Position numbers and translations under genes: made by a program. A stretch of 64,000 nucleotides of DNA from Methanobrevibacter thaueri (GTDB taxonomy: Archaea > Methanobacteriota > Methanobacteria > Methanobacteriales > Methanobacteriaceae): positions 62,001 through 126,000 of the forward strand of contig NZ_MZGS01000028.1 of NCBI RefSeq assembly GCF_003111625.1, in the 5' to 3' direction. The notes under the pieces are model-generated. The model did no database searches. It was not told the DNA's origin and was given only the letters and a program-made list of their open reading frames with translations. This document shows positions 1-9,048 of the stretch, one piece after another (the stretch's first letter is position 1; each line of letters begins with the position of its first letter).

Positions 1-788
1 GCATCAACAGCATCAAGCTTATAAATAAGATTTTGAATTTCTTTGTGAGTTGCAGAATATCTTAAAGTACAAAGAGGATTGAGGTATGAGACTGCTTCTT
101 CACCTTTACCTCCCATTACAGATTGAGGTTCATCAATAATGACAACCGGATTAGTTTCAGCTATTAAATCAATTGGTTTATATCCGCTTAATTTGTCTTG
201 TTCTCTGTGGATAATATTGACTTTACTTTCTTTTGATGGATCTTTGAAACTTTTATTGAAAGCATCAATATTAATAATCATTATTTGAATGTTAGAGTTA
301 ACTGCAAAGTTACGAACTTGTTCTAATTTTGAAGAATCATAAACAAAATAATCATAAATTACATTGTCATAAAGTCCTTTAAAGTGTTCTTTTGTAATTT
401 CAATAGTTTTGTTTACACCTTCTTTAATAGCTACACTCGGAACTACAATAATGAACTTTGTAAAGTTGTATTTCTTATTAAGTTCAAAGATTGTTTTTAA
501 ATAAACATAAGTTTTACCAGTGCCAGTTTCCATTTCTATATTGAAATCTAAGCTTGGAAGTGTTTCAGAAGGTGCAAGCTTATGGTATGATTGTATTTTT
601 CTTAAGTTTTCTAGGATATCTTCATTTGAAATATCTATTTTATTTCCAATTCCTTGACTTGAGTCTAAAGTAGATTGTCCAGTTACTGTAAAATATTGAT
701 GCATAGAATTTTGTCCATTAAATAAATCAGTAACTGCTTTAACTGCATCAGTTTGATAATCAAGATTGGAATCAAATTTAAGTTTCAT
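1..788 (-). CDS. Type III restriction enzyme Res subunit, N-terminal part (runs off window)
   Basis: Only the first ~262 codons are present; the gene continues past the left edge. The ATG is at 788-786. The translation has a superfamily 2 helicase Walker A (ETGTGKTYVYLKT), a conserved segment KFIIVVPSVAIKEG that follows it in Res proteins, and a Walker B-like IIDEPQSV. Res subunits are the ATP-dependent translocase and endonuclease of type III restriction enzymes and work with a Mod subunit. The Mod gene lies 9 nt upstream in the same direction, which fits a Mod-Res operon. The C-terminal nuclease domain is outside the window, so activity cannot be judged. Confidence 0.9.
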   Translation of the reverse strand, partial: MKLKFDSNLDYQTDAVKAVTDLFNGQNSMHQYFTVTGQSTLDSSQGIGNKIDISNEDILENLRKIQSYHKLAPSETLPSLDFNIEMETGTGKTYVYLKTIFELNKKYNFTKFIIVVPSVAIKEGVNKTIEITKEHFKGLYDNVIYDYFVYDSSKLEQVRNFAVNSNIQIMIINIDAFNKSFKDPSKESKVNIIHREQDKLSGYKPIDLIAETNPVVIIDEPQSVMGGKGEEAVSYLNPLCTLRYSATHKEIQNLIYKLDAVD

Positions 789-797
789 TTTAATCCC

Positions 798-2783
798 CTA
801 TATTGTTATAAACTCATCAATATGGTTTGTTTTTAATATTTCTTTTATATTGGTTTTATCAGCATCAGAAGCGAAACCACTATCTTTAAACACTACTCTT
901 GTAATAGATGAATCTTTAACTATATTCAAAATTTTATCAGTAACCTCTGTTGTAATATTATCTTCTAAACACATTACTAAAGCACCAAAACCTATTGAAT
1001 AAATATTATCATGTTTTTCAATTGGTAATGTTAAATCAACACCATATTTTAACATAATTTCATAGACTAAGTCTTCATTTGTTCTATCTTTTTTAATTTC
1101 ATCAACAATTAATGATTGTTGAATATTATTAAAATCAGGCTCCCATTTTTCTAAATTACTTGAATCAAGTTTGAAAACTTTAAACCCTATATCTAAACTT
1201 TTATTTTCTGATTCTTTAATAATATTCTTTCCAATTCGACGAATTCTTTCTTTTCCAATTTCACAGATATTAAGTTCCTTATTGTTTTCTTTTAAAAATT
1301 TAATTGATTCGTGAGCAATTTTTTTACTTTTTCCAGATTTATTTTCCTCTGTGATTTCTTCAGGAATTTGGATTAATAAAAATTTTCTATTCCCATTATC
1401 TTCAGCATTTAATCTTATTGTTGCTTCTGCAGTACTAGCTGAACCTGAGAAAAAATCGCAAATTATCATATTTTTATCATTACAATTATCAATAAACATT
1501 TTTAATAATTCTACAGGTTTTGGATTTGGAAATGGAGTCATTTTTAAACCAAATAATTTTTTCAAAGCATCAGTATCTTTTCTTGTTTGAATTTTTACAT
1601 ATGCTTTCATTACATCTAGCCTATCGCTTTGTATATATGTCTTCTTTGCAGGAATTTTTTCATTATTTTCAGGAAAATAAATTAAATTATTATTAATCCA
1701 TTCATTCCAAGTTTCAATACTACAACTCCAACCCCTATTTGGAACAATGCAAGGAGTGTTAGTGATTGGGTTAATTCTTTCATCTTTAGGACCACTATTT
1801 TGAGGATCATCTATAGGACCTAATCTAAATACTCCTAATTTATCTGCAAACTTATAATTAGAAATATTATCTTTTTTCAATCCCTTTTTATCATAAAATT
1901 CTTTTAGATTTTTTTCTATTAATTTAAAATTATTTCCCCCATTTTCAAATATAGTATTAATCTCAGAATATAATGGATTTTTTAAACCATAATTACTCAT
2001 TTTTGCTTCATTAAAATTTTTAACATATACTAAGCAGTATTCATGAGCTGTTGAAATAATGTGAGGGTCATTTTTTGGAGTGCCCTCAACAATAATTTGT
2101 GCCATAAAGTTTTCTTCACCAAATAGTTCGTCCATTAGTTTTCTTAAATTTTCAACCTCATTATCATCAATACTAACAAAAATAATTCCATCTTCAGTTA
2201 ATAAATTTCTAGCTAATCTTAATCTAGGATACATCATATTCAACCAATTTGAATGATAACGACCCATGCTTTCGGTATTAGTACTCAATCTAATTCCAAT
2301 GTTTCCTCTTTCTTTATCATCAGAATCTAAAATTTGACCTGAAATTTTCAAATAATTATCTAAATTATCTTTATAGTCATCAGTATAAATGAAATCATTA
2401 CCTGTATTATATGGAGGATCAATGTAAATTGCTTTGATTTTATTATAATAACCTTTTTGTAAAAGTTTAAGAACTTCTAGGTTATCTCCTTCAATATATA
2501 TATTTTGTGTTTTATCCCAATGTTCACTTTCATCTTTACAAGGTCTTAAAGTACCTGTGGATTGTTTTTGTGATTCTTTAATAGCTTGAGATTTGCCTGG
2601 CCAAGTAAAACTATACTTTTCTTTTGTATCATCAACACTTTCGCCTAAAATTTTTTTTAAAGAATCAAAATCAATTTTATCGTCGACAACTATTTCAGGG
2701 AATAATTCTTTTAATTGTGATATATTTTCTGCAACAATATCTTTGCTTTCACCAGTTAATTTAATTTCTTCCACACTACTCAC
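798..2783 (-). CDS. Type III-like DNA methyltransferase, Mod subunit
   Basis: 661 aa, the usual Mod size. The catalytic motif IV DPPYNTGNDF lies near residue 122, and the SAM-binding motif I is later (DFFSGSASTAEA near residue 450). This order, with the catalytic motif before the SAM motif, is that of beta-class amino methyltransferases. Such enzymes methylate adenine in the recognition site, giving self-protection and specificity to the Res nuclease encoded next. The start overlaps the end of the DUF4391 gene by 8 nt, so the two are probably translationally coupled. The target sequence cannot be read from the protein. Confidence 0.92.
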   Translation of the reverse strand: MSSVEEIKLTGESKDIVAENISQLKELFPEIVVDDKIDFDSLKKILGESVDDTKEKYSFTWPGKSQAIKESQKQSTGTLRPCKDESEHWDKTQNIYIEGDNLEVLKLLQKGYYNKIKAIYIDPPYNTGNDFIYTDDYKDNLDNYLKISGQILDSDDKERGNIGIRLSTNTESMGRYHSNWLNMMYPRLRLARNLLTEDGIIFVSIDDNEVENLRKLMDELFGEENFMAQIIVEGTPKNDPHIISTAHEYCLVYVKNFNEAKMSNYGLKNPLYSEINTIFENGGNNFKLIEKNLKEFYDKKGLKKDNISNYKFADKLGVFRLGPIDDPQNSGPKDERINPITNTPCIVPNRGWSCSIETWNEWINNNLIYFPENNEKIPAKKTYIQSDRLDVMKAYVKIQTRKDTDALKKLFGLKMTPFPNPKPVELLKMFIDNCNDKNMIICDFFSGSASTAEATIRLNAEDNGNRKFLLIQIPEEITEENKSGKSKKIAHESIKFLKENNKELNICEIGKERIRRIGKNIIKESENKSLDIGFKVFKLDSSNLEKWEPDFNNIQQSLIVDEIKKDRTNEDLVYEIMLKYGVDLTLPIEKHDNIYSIGFGALVMCLEDNITTEVTDKILNIVKDSSITRVVFKDSGFASDADKTNIKEILKTNHIDEFITI

Positions 2784-3567
2784 CTTTTAATTCATTTAAT
2801 AACATTTCTTTTTCTTCTTTGAATCTATGTGCTTTAATATTCAAATCCATTTTAGCATTAAAGTTATCTTCTTCAGCCATTTCTTTTTCAATATCTTTAA
2901 TCTTTGAATCTAAAATTGAAATTTCGTCATAAATCTCTTTAATCTCTTCAACAGACAGATTTACTGTTCCTCCAGCCATTATTGCACCATCATGTTGGAC
3001 AACGGCTTCAAAATAAGTATTATAAAAATTATAGAAGTCAGTACGGTCTAAATTATTAAATTGTATTTTAGAAATAAAATCATCTTCAATTTCACTTAAA
3101 TTATCTATGTTCATCCAATTGGTGGATAATATTTTTCCGTCAATAACAATTTTTTCTGAATCTGCTTTACTTTCACGTATGTGTGCTGAGTAAAATTTTA
3201 ATTCATTATCATATTGCATTGTTAAGAAAATTGGATAAGGTATAAAACGCATCATTATATCGGCAATCCTATCAATCTTATCATCTTCCTTGAATTTACC
3301 AATATCAATTTTATGAACATTATCGTATTTTAAAGCAATATTAATCAATTCAACTTCGTCATAACTTCGAGTTTCATCAATAAATTTACTAACACGAATG
3401 TTATCTTCGGTGAAATTGTAACACCATTTAATTTGCTTAACTAAATCAGTAAAGATTCTTTTATCTTTATTATTTAACTCAGCAGCTTCAAAAACATCTT
3501 TTTTTGGAATTACGCTATCAACAATACAATCTCTTGGAACTTCAAGAATATCTTCTATTAATACCAT
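2776..3567 (-). CDS. DUF4391 family protein of the restriction island
   Basis: 263 aa, no catalytic motif recognised. I assign it to DUF4391 from overall resemblance and from position: DUF4391 genes are commonly found between an SNF2-type helicase and a Mod gene in type III-like islands. The last ~60 residues (from about SVEEIKEIYDEISILDSK) are charged and probably a coiled coil. It starts 4 nt after the helicase stop and overlaps mod by 8 nt, so it is in the middle of one operon. Its function is not established; an accessory or specificity role is an inference. Confidence 0.75.
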   Translation of the reverse strand: MVLIEDILEVPRDCIVDSVIPKKDVFEAAELNNKDKRIFTDLVKQIKWCYNFTEDNIRVSKFIDETRSYDEVELINIALKYDNVHKIDIGKFKEDDKIDRIADIMMRFIPYPIFLTMQYDNELKFYSAHIRESKADSEKIVIDGKILSTNWMNIDNLSEIEDDFISKIQFNNLDRTDFYNFYNTYFEAVVQHDGAIMAGGTVNLSVEEIKEIYDEISILDSKIKDIEKEMAEEDNFNAKMDLNIKAHRFKEEKEMLLNELKGE

Positions 3568-3571
3568 AATC

Positions 3572-6500
3572 TCATCTCACAATTAAAAATGTTATTAATT
3601 CAAACTCTTCGAGTCCATTAATGTCTTTTTTGATAACTGCTGTTCCACCTTTGTTAAATAGGCTTTTAACACCAGTTTCTTGTTTTTTACCAATTATATC
3701 TTCAATGGTTTCAACTAAAAGTTCTGAATATTTACCCATATTTCTTCCATCATTAGTGTCAAAGTTAAATTCATCAACTAAATCATTTAAAACTTCTTTT
3801 TTGCCTAAACAGAGTTTTTTGTAGTAATCCAATACTTTTTTAGATTTCATATATGAAAATTTAACTTCACCATCTTCACCAATATATACAAGGTAATATG
3901 GACTTAATGGATTTTTCTCAAGGTTTTCTGTTGTTCCAGAAACTTGCCTTAGTAAAAATATAACTCCAGGCTCTATTTCACCCAATAAATCAGAAGGAAT
4001 ATCTGATATTGAATAAATACCTCTTGGAGCTTTTTCTAATTCAACTCTATTTTCTTTCATGAAGTCCATTAATTCAATTTTAAAGTCGTTGAATGTTAAG
4101 TCTGTAATTGAAATGGAGTTTCCTATATCCTCCAAATCTAATACTCTATCTTGTAATTCTTCTAGTTGATTCTTACGATAAGCCAAGTCGTTCATCTTTT
4201 GATCTTCTGAAATAATATTTTCTTCACCTGTTGCGGAAACATCAACCATTACCATACGATTTTTGACACGACTTTCAAGATCTATATATTCATCTAGTTC
4301 CATATTTGGCCAGAAATTAACTAGCTGAATTTGTGTGTTTTCAGAACCTATACGATCTATTCTTCCGAATCTTTGAATTATGCGTACTGGGTTCCAGTGA
4401 ATATCATAGTTAATTAAATAGTCACAATCCTGTAAGTTTTGACCTTCAGAGATACAATCAGTACAAATTAATATATCAATTTCATCTGTTGCGTCTGGGT
4501 CGATGTTTACTCTCTCTTTTGATTTTGGTGAGAAGTTTGTTAATATATCATTTAAATCACTTTGAACTACTTTATCAAGTGTTGTTTTATTTGCATCTCC
4601 ACCAGTTACAAGAGCGGAATGAATTCCAAATTCATCTAAAGCCCAACTGCTAATATTATTATACAAATACTTTGCAGTATCAGCAAAAGCTGTAAATATA
4701 ATTATTTTTTGATTATTTGGATTTATTGGATTTGAAATTTTATTAGTTATCTTTTCTTTTAAATCTTTGAGTTTTCCATCTCTTTGAGGGTTAATCTCAG
4801 ATGCATCAGCTAATAAATCTTCAAGTTTTTGTTTATCCAATTCCAGGTCTTGTCTCCATTTAATTAAATCAATATCCTGTAGCAAAACTTTTCTTTTTTT
4901 ACCAATCATTAAATTATCCCAATCTTCATCATCATCTTCTAAATCAATGTTATTGATTCCCAAATCAGGATTGTAATCTATTCCTTTATCCAATTTATCT
5001 AATGTTTGATTAATTAAATATAATATACGTTCAGTTGTAAGTCTAAATGCATAAATTGAACTTTCCATCCTCTTCAAGAGATTAATTCTCATTAAATGAG
5101 TAACGTTCATATCACGGTCCAATTGTTTGAATTTCCCGCCATGACCAACTTCCATATCATATTTTTCTTCATATTCATGTTTTTTATCAACTCGAATATA
5201 TCTCATTGGGGAGTAAATTGCAAGTTCTAAGCTTGAAATTCTTTTATTTATAATTTCAAGTGATGGAAACATCTCTTCTGTATCAATTTCTGATTTTACA
5301 TTGATTGGTGATAGTCTTTCTGGGAAGTCTCCAATTTCTGCTAAATCATAATATTTTTCAATGTGTCTTCTAGACCTAGCAATTGTTAATGTATCTAATA
5401 GTTGGAAATAATCCAAGTCAATTTCATCAATGAATGTTGCACCTGTTCTTTCGCTTTCTGGACGTTTAGCCCATTTATTAAAAGCCTTCTGAGCATTCTT
5501 CAAGGTTGTTTCAATACTATTAATTCCAATACTTGCTAAAGCTGAATCATTATCTTCTGTTATAAAAGCTATTTGGTTTTTAATATCTGTCATTTTATTA
5601 TTAACCGGAGTTGCAGATAACATTAACAAACGTGTTTTATGCCCTCCTTTAATAATCTGATTCATTAATTTTTGATAACGAGTTACACGATCTTTAACTG
5701 CAGGGTTGTTACGGAAGTTATGTGATTCGTCTATTACTACTAAATCATAATTTCCCCAGTTAATTGTCTTTAAATCAATATCTCCGGATTTACCTCTGTC
5801 ACGACTTAAATCGGTGTGATTTAAAACATCATAATTAAATCTATCATCAACGAAGATGTTTCTTTTATCATTCTTTGTATAGATTGTCCAGTTATCACGG
5901 AGCTTTTTAGGAACTAAAACAAGCACACGATCATTTCTTGATTCATAATATTTTATTACAGCTAGTGCTGTGAATGTTTTACCAAGTCCTACACTGTCTG
6001 CTAAAATACATCCATTGTATTTTTCTATTTTATCGATTACACCAATAGCTGCATCTTTTTGGAATTTATATAATTTATTCCAAATTTTACTTTCTTTTAA
6101 ATTGTTTCCTTTACGGACAATGTTATCTTCATCAAGTGAATCTAGTTCTGAAGAAAAGATATTGTACAATGATAAGAAGTAAATGAACTCTGCAGGATTT
6201 TCTTTGTGCATTGTTTGCATTTGATTTAAGACTTCTTCCTTAACATCCTCTAGATAATCCTCGTTATCCCATAAGAAGTTAAATTGCATTAAAGAAGATT
6301 GTACGAAGTCTTTTCCGTAAACACATTGGTTCATGTCTTGTCTGTCTGATTTATTTAATCCCAAACCTGCAGTGGTAAAATCAACTGTACCGTTAATAGC
6401 TATACTTGAATCATCCCTATTGTCTACACAAATCATACGTGGCTGTGCTTCATTTGGTTTTTTGAAAGATTTTATTTCAACTTTTTCTTGAATCCATTCA

Positions 6501-6823
6501 GCACATTCCTTTGAAATGGAACCTTGTGTCAATTCATTTTTAAGTTTAATCTCATAATCATTTCCAAAAATACTATTATTATCAATATAATATTGACGAG
6601 ATTCTTTCGCATCATCTTTTAAAAAACTAGGTTTTGTATAAATAAAACGCATGCTGTCTATTTTATTTAAATCTTTTTTAAGTTTATCATAAGCGTACAT
6701 TGAAAATAAGGCTGAAACAACAGAAAGTTTGGAGCCTTTTCTAATGTTTTCAGTAAGCTCTTGATAAACAAAATTAAATTTGTTATCTAAAATTTTTGGA
6801 GCTTTCACTACCAATATAATCAA
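3572..6823 (-). CDS. SNF2/DEAD-type helicase with PLD-like N-terminal region
   Basis: 1083 aa. The N-terminal ~230 residues resemble phospholipase-D-like nuclease domains of such helicases. ATPase motifs follow: Walker A LADSVGLGKTFTALAV, DEAH-like VVIDESHNFRN, motif III LMLSATPVNN, and a helicase C-terminal lobe with ICTDCISEGQNLQ and RIIQRFGRIDRIG. This is a DNA translocase expected to act in the restriction island, and it is the first gene of the minus-strand operon. The start is uncertain: TTG at 6823 opens the frame, but TTG at 6814 and GTG at 6808 lie close behind a GGGTTGAT stretch. I cannot confirm the HKD nuclease residues, so nuclease activity is open. Confidence 0.85.
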   Translation of the reverse strand: MIILVVKAPKILDNKFNFVYQELTENIRKGSKLSVVSALFSMYAYDKLKKDLNKIDSMRFIYTKPSFLKDDAKESRQYYIDNNSIFGNDYEIKLKNELTQGSISKECAEWIQEKVEIKSFKKPNEAQPRMICVDNRDDSSIAINGTVDFTTAGLGLNKSDRQDMNQCVYGKDFVQSSLMQFNFLWDNEDYLEDVKEEVLNQMQTMHKENPAEFIYFLSLYNIFSSELDSLDEDNIVRKGNNLKESKIWNKLYKFQKDAAIGVIDKIEKYNGCILADSVGLGKTFTALAVIKYYESRNDRVLVLVPKKLRDNWTIYTKNDKRNIFVDDRFNYDVLNHTDLSRDRGKSGDIDLKTINWGNYDLVVIDESHNFRNNPAVKDRVTRYQKLMNQIIKGGHKTRLLMLSATPVNNKMTDIKNQIAFITEDNDSALASIGINSIETTLKNAQKAFNKWAKRPESERTGATFIDEIDLDYFQLLDTLTIARSRRHIEKYYDLAEIGDFPERLSPINVKSEIDTEEMFPSLEIINKRISSLELAIYSPMRYIRVDKKHEYEEKYDMEVGHGGKFKQLDRDMNVTHLMRINLLKRMESSIYAFRLTTERILYLINQTLDKLDKGIDYNPDLGINNIDLEDDDEDWDNLMIGKKRKVLLQDIDLIKWRQDLELDKQKLEDLLADASEINPQRDGKLKDLKEKITNKISNPINPNNQKIIIFTAFADTAKYLYNNISSWALDEFGIHSALVTGGDANKTTLDKVVQSDLNDILTNFSPKSKERVNIDPDATDEIDILICTDCISEGQNLQDCDYLINYDIHWNPVRIIQRFGRIDRIGSENTQIQLVNFWPNMELDEYIDLESRVKNRMVMVDVSATGEENIISEDQKMNDLAYRKNQLEELQDRVLDLEDIGNSISITDLTFNDFKIELMDFMKENRVELEKAPRGIYSISDIPSDLLGEIEPGVIFLLRQVSGTTENLEKNPLSPYYLVYIGEDGEVKFSYMKSKKVLDYYKKLCLGKKEVLNDLVDEFNFDTNDGRNMGKYSELLVETIEDIIGKKQETGVKSLFNKGGTAVIKKDINGLEEFELITFLIVR

Positions 6824-6867
6824 CCCTTAACAATATCTATAACTTGTTACTATTTTTATAAAAAAAG

Positions 6868-6892
6868 CAATATAAGTTTTTATATATATTAA
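6868..6892. promoter_or_regulatory. AT-rich divergent promoter region
   Basis: The 119 bp between the minus-strand restriction operon and the next plus-strand gene holds a TATA-like run (TTTTTATATATATTAATG). Read on either strand it resembles an archaeal TATA box, so it may serve both directions. No BRE element was defined with confidence. Confidence 0.4.
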
Positions 6893-6954
6893 TGTATTAC
6901 ACACGAAATCAATATTGCTCTTAGATTGAGGTTTAAAAAATAATGGTGATAAAA

Positions 6955-7353
6955 ATGACCGAAGACAGATTTAGAAAATATGATGAGCTTGAAGATGATG
7001 AAAAAGAAGTACTTGACGTTTTCAGACAAATGAAACTACTTGCAGATTACAATAAATTCAAGTTATACAAATACAAAGTTGAAGATTTAATAGAAGATTA
7101 TGAAGACTTAAAAAAGCTCCGTGAAGAAATCCAAGCCAAATACTTTTCAGTTTATGACGAATTAGTTAATGAAGAATTAATTGAAGGCGAATTAGATGCT
7201 AGTATTTGGGGAATCGCAAGAGAACAGGAAAATGAAACCTGGAACTCTGAATTGCAGTTAATGGGTGAGATTAAAACTAATTTTGAATTAGCAATTAAGA
7301 TGATTGAAACTGGTGAAGCAGAACAGATGATTATTGATGATGAAAATAAATAA
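6955..7353 (+). CDS. Hypothetical acidic coiled-coil protein
   Basis: 132 aa from the ATG at 6955, which is preceded by the typical GGTGAT site with 4 nt spacing. An upstream ATG at 6943 would add four residues and has a weaker GAGGT. The protein is rich in Glu, Lys and Asp, with no signal peptide or membrane segment, and looks largely helical. I do not recognise the family. It is the first plus-strand gene before the capsid genes, but it is separated from them by a hairpin and a new promoter, so membership of the prophage is only suggested by position. Confidence 0.65.
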   Translation: MTEDRFRKYDELEDDEKEVLDVFRQMKLLADYNKFKLYKYKVEDLIEDYEDLKKLREEIQAKYFSVYDELVNEELIEGELDASIWGIAREQENETWNSELQLMGEIKTNFELAIKMIETGEAEQMIIDDENK

Positions 7354-7413
7354 TATGACTAACATACAGTATATTGGAAACAAAACTATTACTCCTATTG
7401 TTTTCAAGATAGG

Positions 7414-7455
7414 AATAAGCCAGAGCAATTAACCCTTAACAATTATTGGCTTATT
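7414..7455 (+). terminator. Inverted repeat after the coiled-coil gene
   Basis: Arms AATAAGCCA (7414-7422) and TGGCTTATT (7447-7455) are perfectly complementary over 9 bp with a 24-nt loop, followed by T-rich sequence. It lies between the stop at 7353 and the promoter of the head genes, so a terminator is the simplest reading. A protein-binding site is possible. Confidence 0.4.
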
Positions 7456-7540
7456 TCTATTCTATCCCTAATTTTTAAAATCCCAACCGTTAATGTCAAT
7501 ACTCACTAAATTTTAAAAAAATAGCTATTATATATAAATC

Positions 7541-7550
7541 TTTATATATT
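7541..7550 (+). promoter_or_regulatory. TATA box of the head-protein genes
   Basis: TTTATATATT sits about 50 nt upstream of the ATG at 7592, and a GGAGG ribosome binding site lies at 7581-7585. This is the expected archaeal promoter layout and probably drives the three capsid-region genes. Confidence 0.5.
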
Positions 7551-7591
7551 AAAAGTAATAAATTATATAATAAATTAAGTGGAGGACATTT

Positions 7592-8086
7592 ATGGCAGAT
7601 TCTATAATTTTACTTGAAGAGAGAAAAGAAGTCACAACCTTCCTTCTGGATGAAGGTACAATCACCGCAACCACAGTCACAACCCCTACAGGTGAAACTC
7701 CAGGTTACGAATACGCAGGAACCAAAATAAAAGTCGATGACGCAGTTACCCTATCAGCCAACTCAGACATCGGAAAACCAACTGTTAAAAAATTCACTGG
7801 TGCGGAAGGTGAAATAATTTTAGGAATTGCAGTCAACGATCCGGTTACCATGACTGGAGGTAAAAGAAAAACAGCTATTCTCGTATTAGGCCATTTATTC
7901 AGATTAAAATTAGCCAGTGGAATATCAAACATTGCTGTTAATAACAGAATAGCTTTAACCAGCACCGGCGCCATCAAATCCGATGAAGGAGAATATATTG
8001 CAATGCATCCTGTAACAAGCTCAGATGATTACAAATACATCGAAGTGTTCAGACCATATGACATCGGAACCACAGGTTCAACTTAA
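7592..8086 (+). CDS. Phage head decoration/stabilisation-like protein
   Basis: 164 aa, beta-rich, with many Thr and Gly residues. The order (an N-terminal ATTVTTPTGET stretch, a central GAEGEIILGIAVNDPV, then VLGHLFRLKLA) resembles DUF2190-like or lambda gpD-like capsid accessory proteins, which coat and stabilise HK97-fold heads. It lies 11 nt before two major capsid genes in the same operon, the usual place for such a protein. GGAGG precedes the ATG at 7592. The family assignment is by resemblance and context only. Confidence 0.6.
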   Translation: MADSIILLEERKEVTTFLLDEGTITATTVTTPTGETPGYEYAGTKIKVDDAVTLSANSDIGKPTVKKFTGAEGEIILGIAVNDPVTMTGGKRKTAILVLGHLFRLKLASGISNIAVNNRIALTSTGAIKSDEGEYIAMHPVTSSDDYKYIEVFRPYDIGTTGST

Positions 8087-8097
8087 GGTGATAATTA

Positions 8098-9036
8098 ATG
8101 ATTACAAAAGGAAATGATACAAAAGTTCAAAATGAGGTAATAGCTCAAACCATTACTGATGAAACCGCAAAAAGATTGAAGTTAGCCAGATTGTTTCCTA
8201 AACAAGAAATCAAAGAGAACTCCGATTACTACACATACTTCAGACAGAACATCAATCTCGATGAAGCTATCAAAAAAGGATTGCTTGGAGAGGCTAAAGA
8301 CATTGCTCCAGGCGCAAGCTTACAAGAATTGAATATCAGAAAGCCAGTAACCGACACAATCAGCATTGACACTGTCGGAGGAGTCTTAAATGTCAACAAG
8401 GATGTTTTCGACTCAGATATCGTTTCATTTGAGGATTTGTTGGGCGATGTGGCTACTGTTATTGCAAACCGTATTGAATACAACATCTACGATACTTTAA
8501 TCAGCTCACCGAACGTTCCGCAATATAACACAACTCAAACCGATGACACTATGGATGCATTCGGCAACTTTGTCATCAAAGCACAGGAAGCTTTCAAAGG
8601 CAATGCCGGAGCAGGTGCTGATTTAACAATAATGGCCGAGTCCTACAAGACATTATCATACGTTAAACAGTTGGCCTACTCATCAAACAAGTTAGTCCAA
8701 CCAGTAGAAGACATTAAGGAATACTACGGCATTGATAACATTGACTTGTTAGGAACTACACAAGCTGACGGAGGATCATTAATAGGTGACAAACAATATA
8801 TCGGTTTCGATTTAAGAAACGCTCCATTAACTGTATTATATTCCAAATCTTCCGGAACTACTGTTGCACCTATTACATCAGATGAAAACATTGCAGATTT
8901 CTATCCTATAATTGAAATCATGCGTAAAGACATTTACGATGAATTACCCCAATATACAAAATTATTCATACAGAGTAAAGTCGGAATATTGTTAAATAAA
9001 CCGGGACTTGCCCTGAAAGGTACTTGCAGGCCATAA
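8098..9036 (+). CDS. HK97-like major capsid protein, copy 1
   Basis: 312 aa. The N-terminal segment (VQNEVIAQTITDETAKRLKL) and the central GEAKDIAPGASLQELNIRKP are those of tailed-virus major capsid proteins used to assemble icosahedral heads. GGTGAT lies 4 nt before the ATG at 8098. The next gene is a close paralogue that aligns along its whole length without large gaps. No prohead protease or portal gene is adjacent, which is unusual for a complete head module. The HK97 fold is inferred from size, context and sequence pattern. Confidence 0.78.
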   Translation: MITKGNDTKVQNEVIAQTITDETAKRLKLARLFPKQEIKENSDYYTYFRQNINLDEAIKKGLLGEAKDIAPGASLQELNIRKPVTDTISIDTVGGVLNVNKDVFDSDIVSFEDLLGDVATVIANRIEYNIYDTLISSPNVPQYNTTQTDDTMDAFGNFVIKAQEAFKGNAGAGADLTIMAESYKTLSYVKQLAYSSNKLVQPVEDIKEYYGIDNIDLLGTTQADGGSLIGDKQYIGFDLRNAPLTVLYSKSSGTTVAPITSDENIADFYPIIEIMRKDIYDELPQYTKLFIQSKVGILLNKPGLALKGTCRP

Positions 9037-9048
9037 GGAGGATTGTTA

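Noticed and set aside
8229-8486. Minus-strand frames in the capsid genes
   Set aside because: Shadows of the capsid coding sequence.
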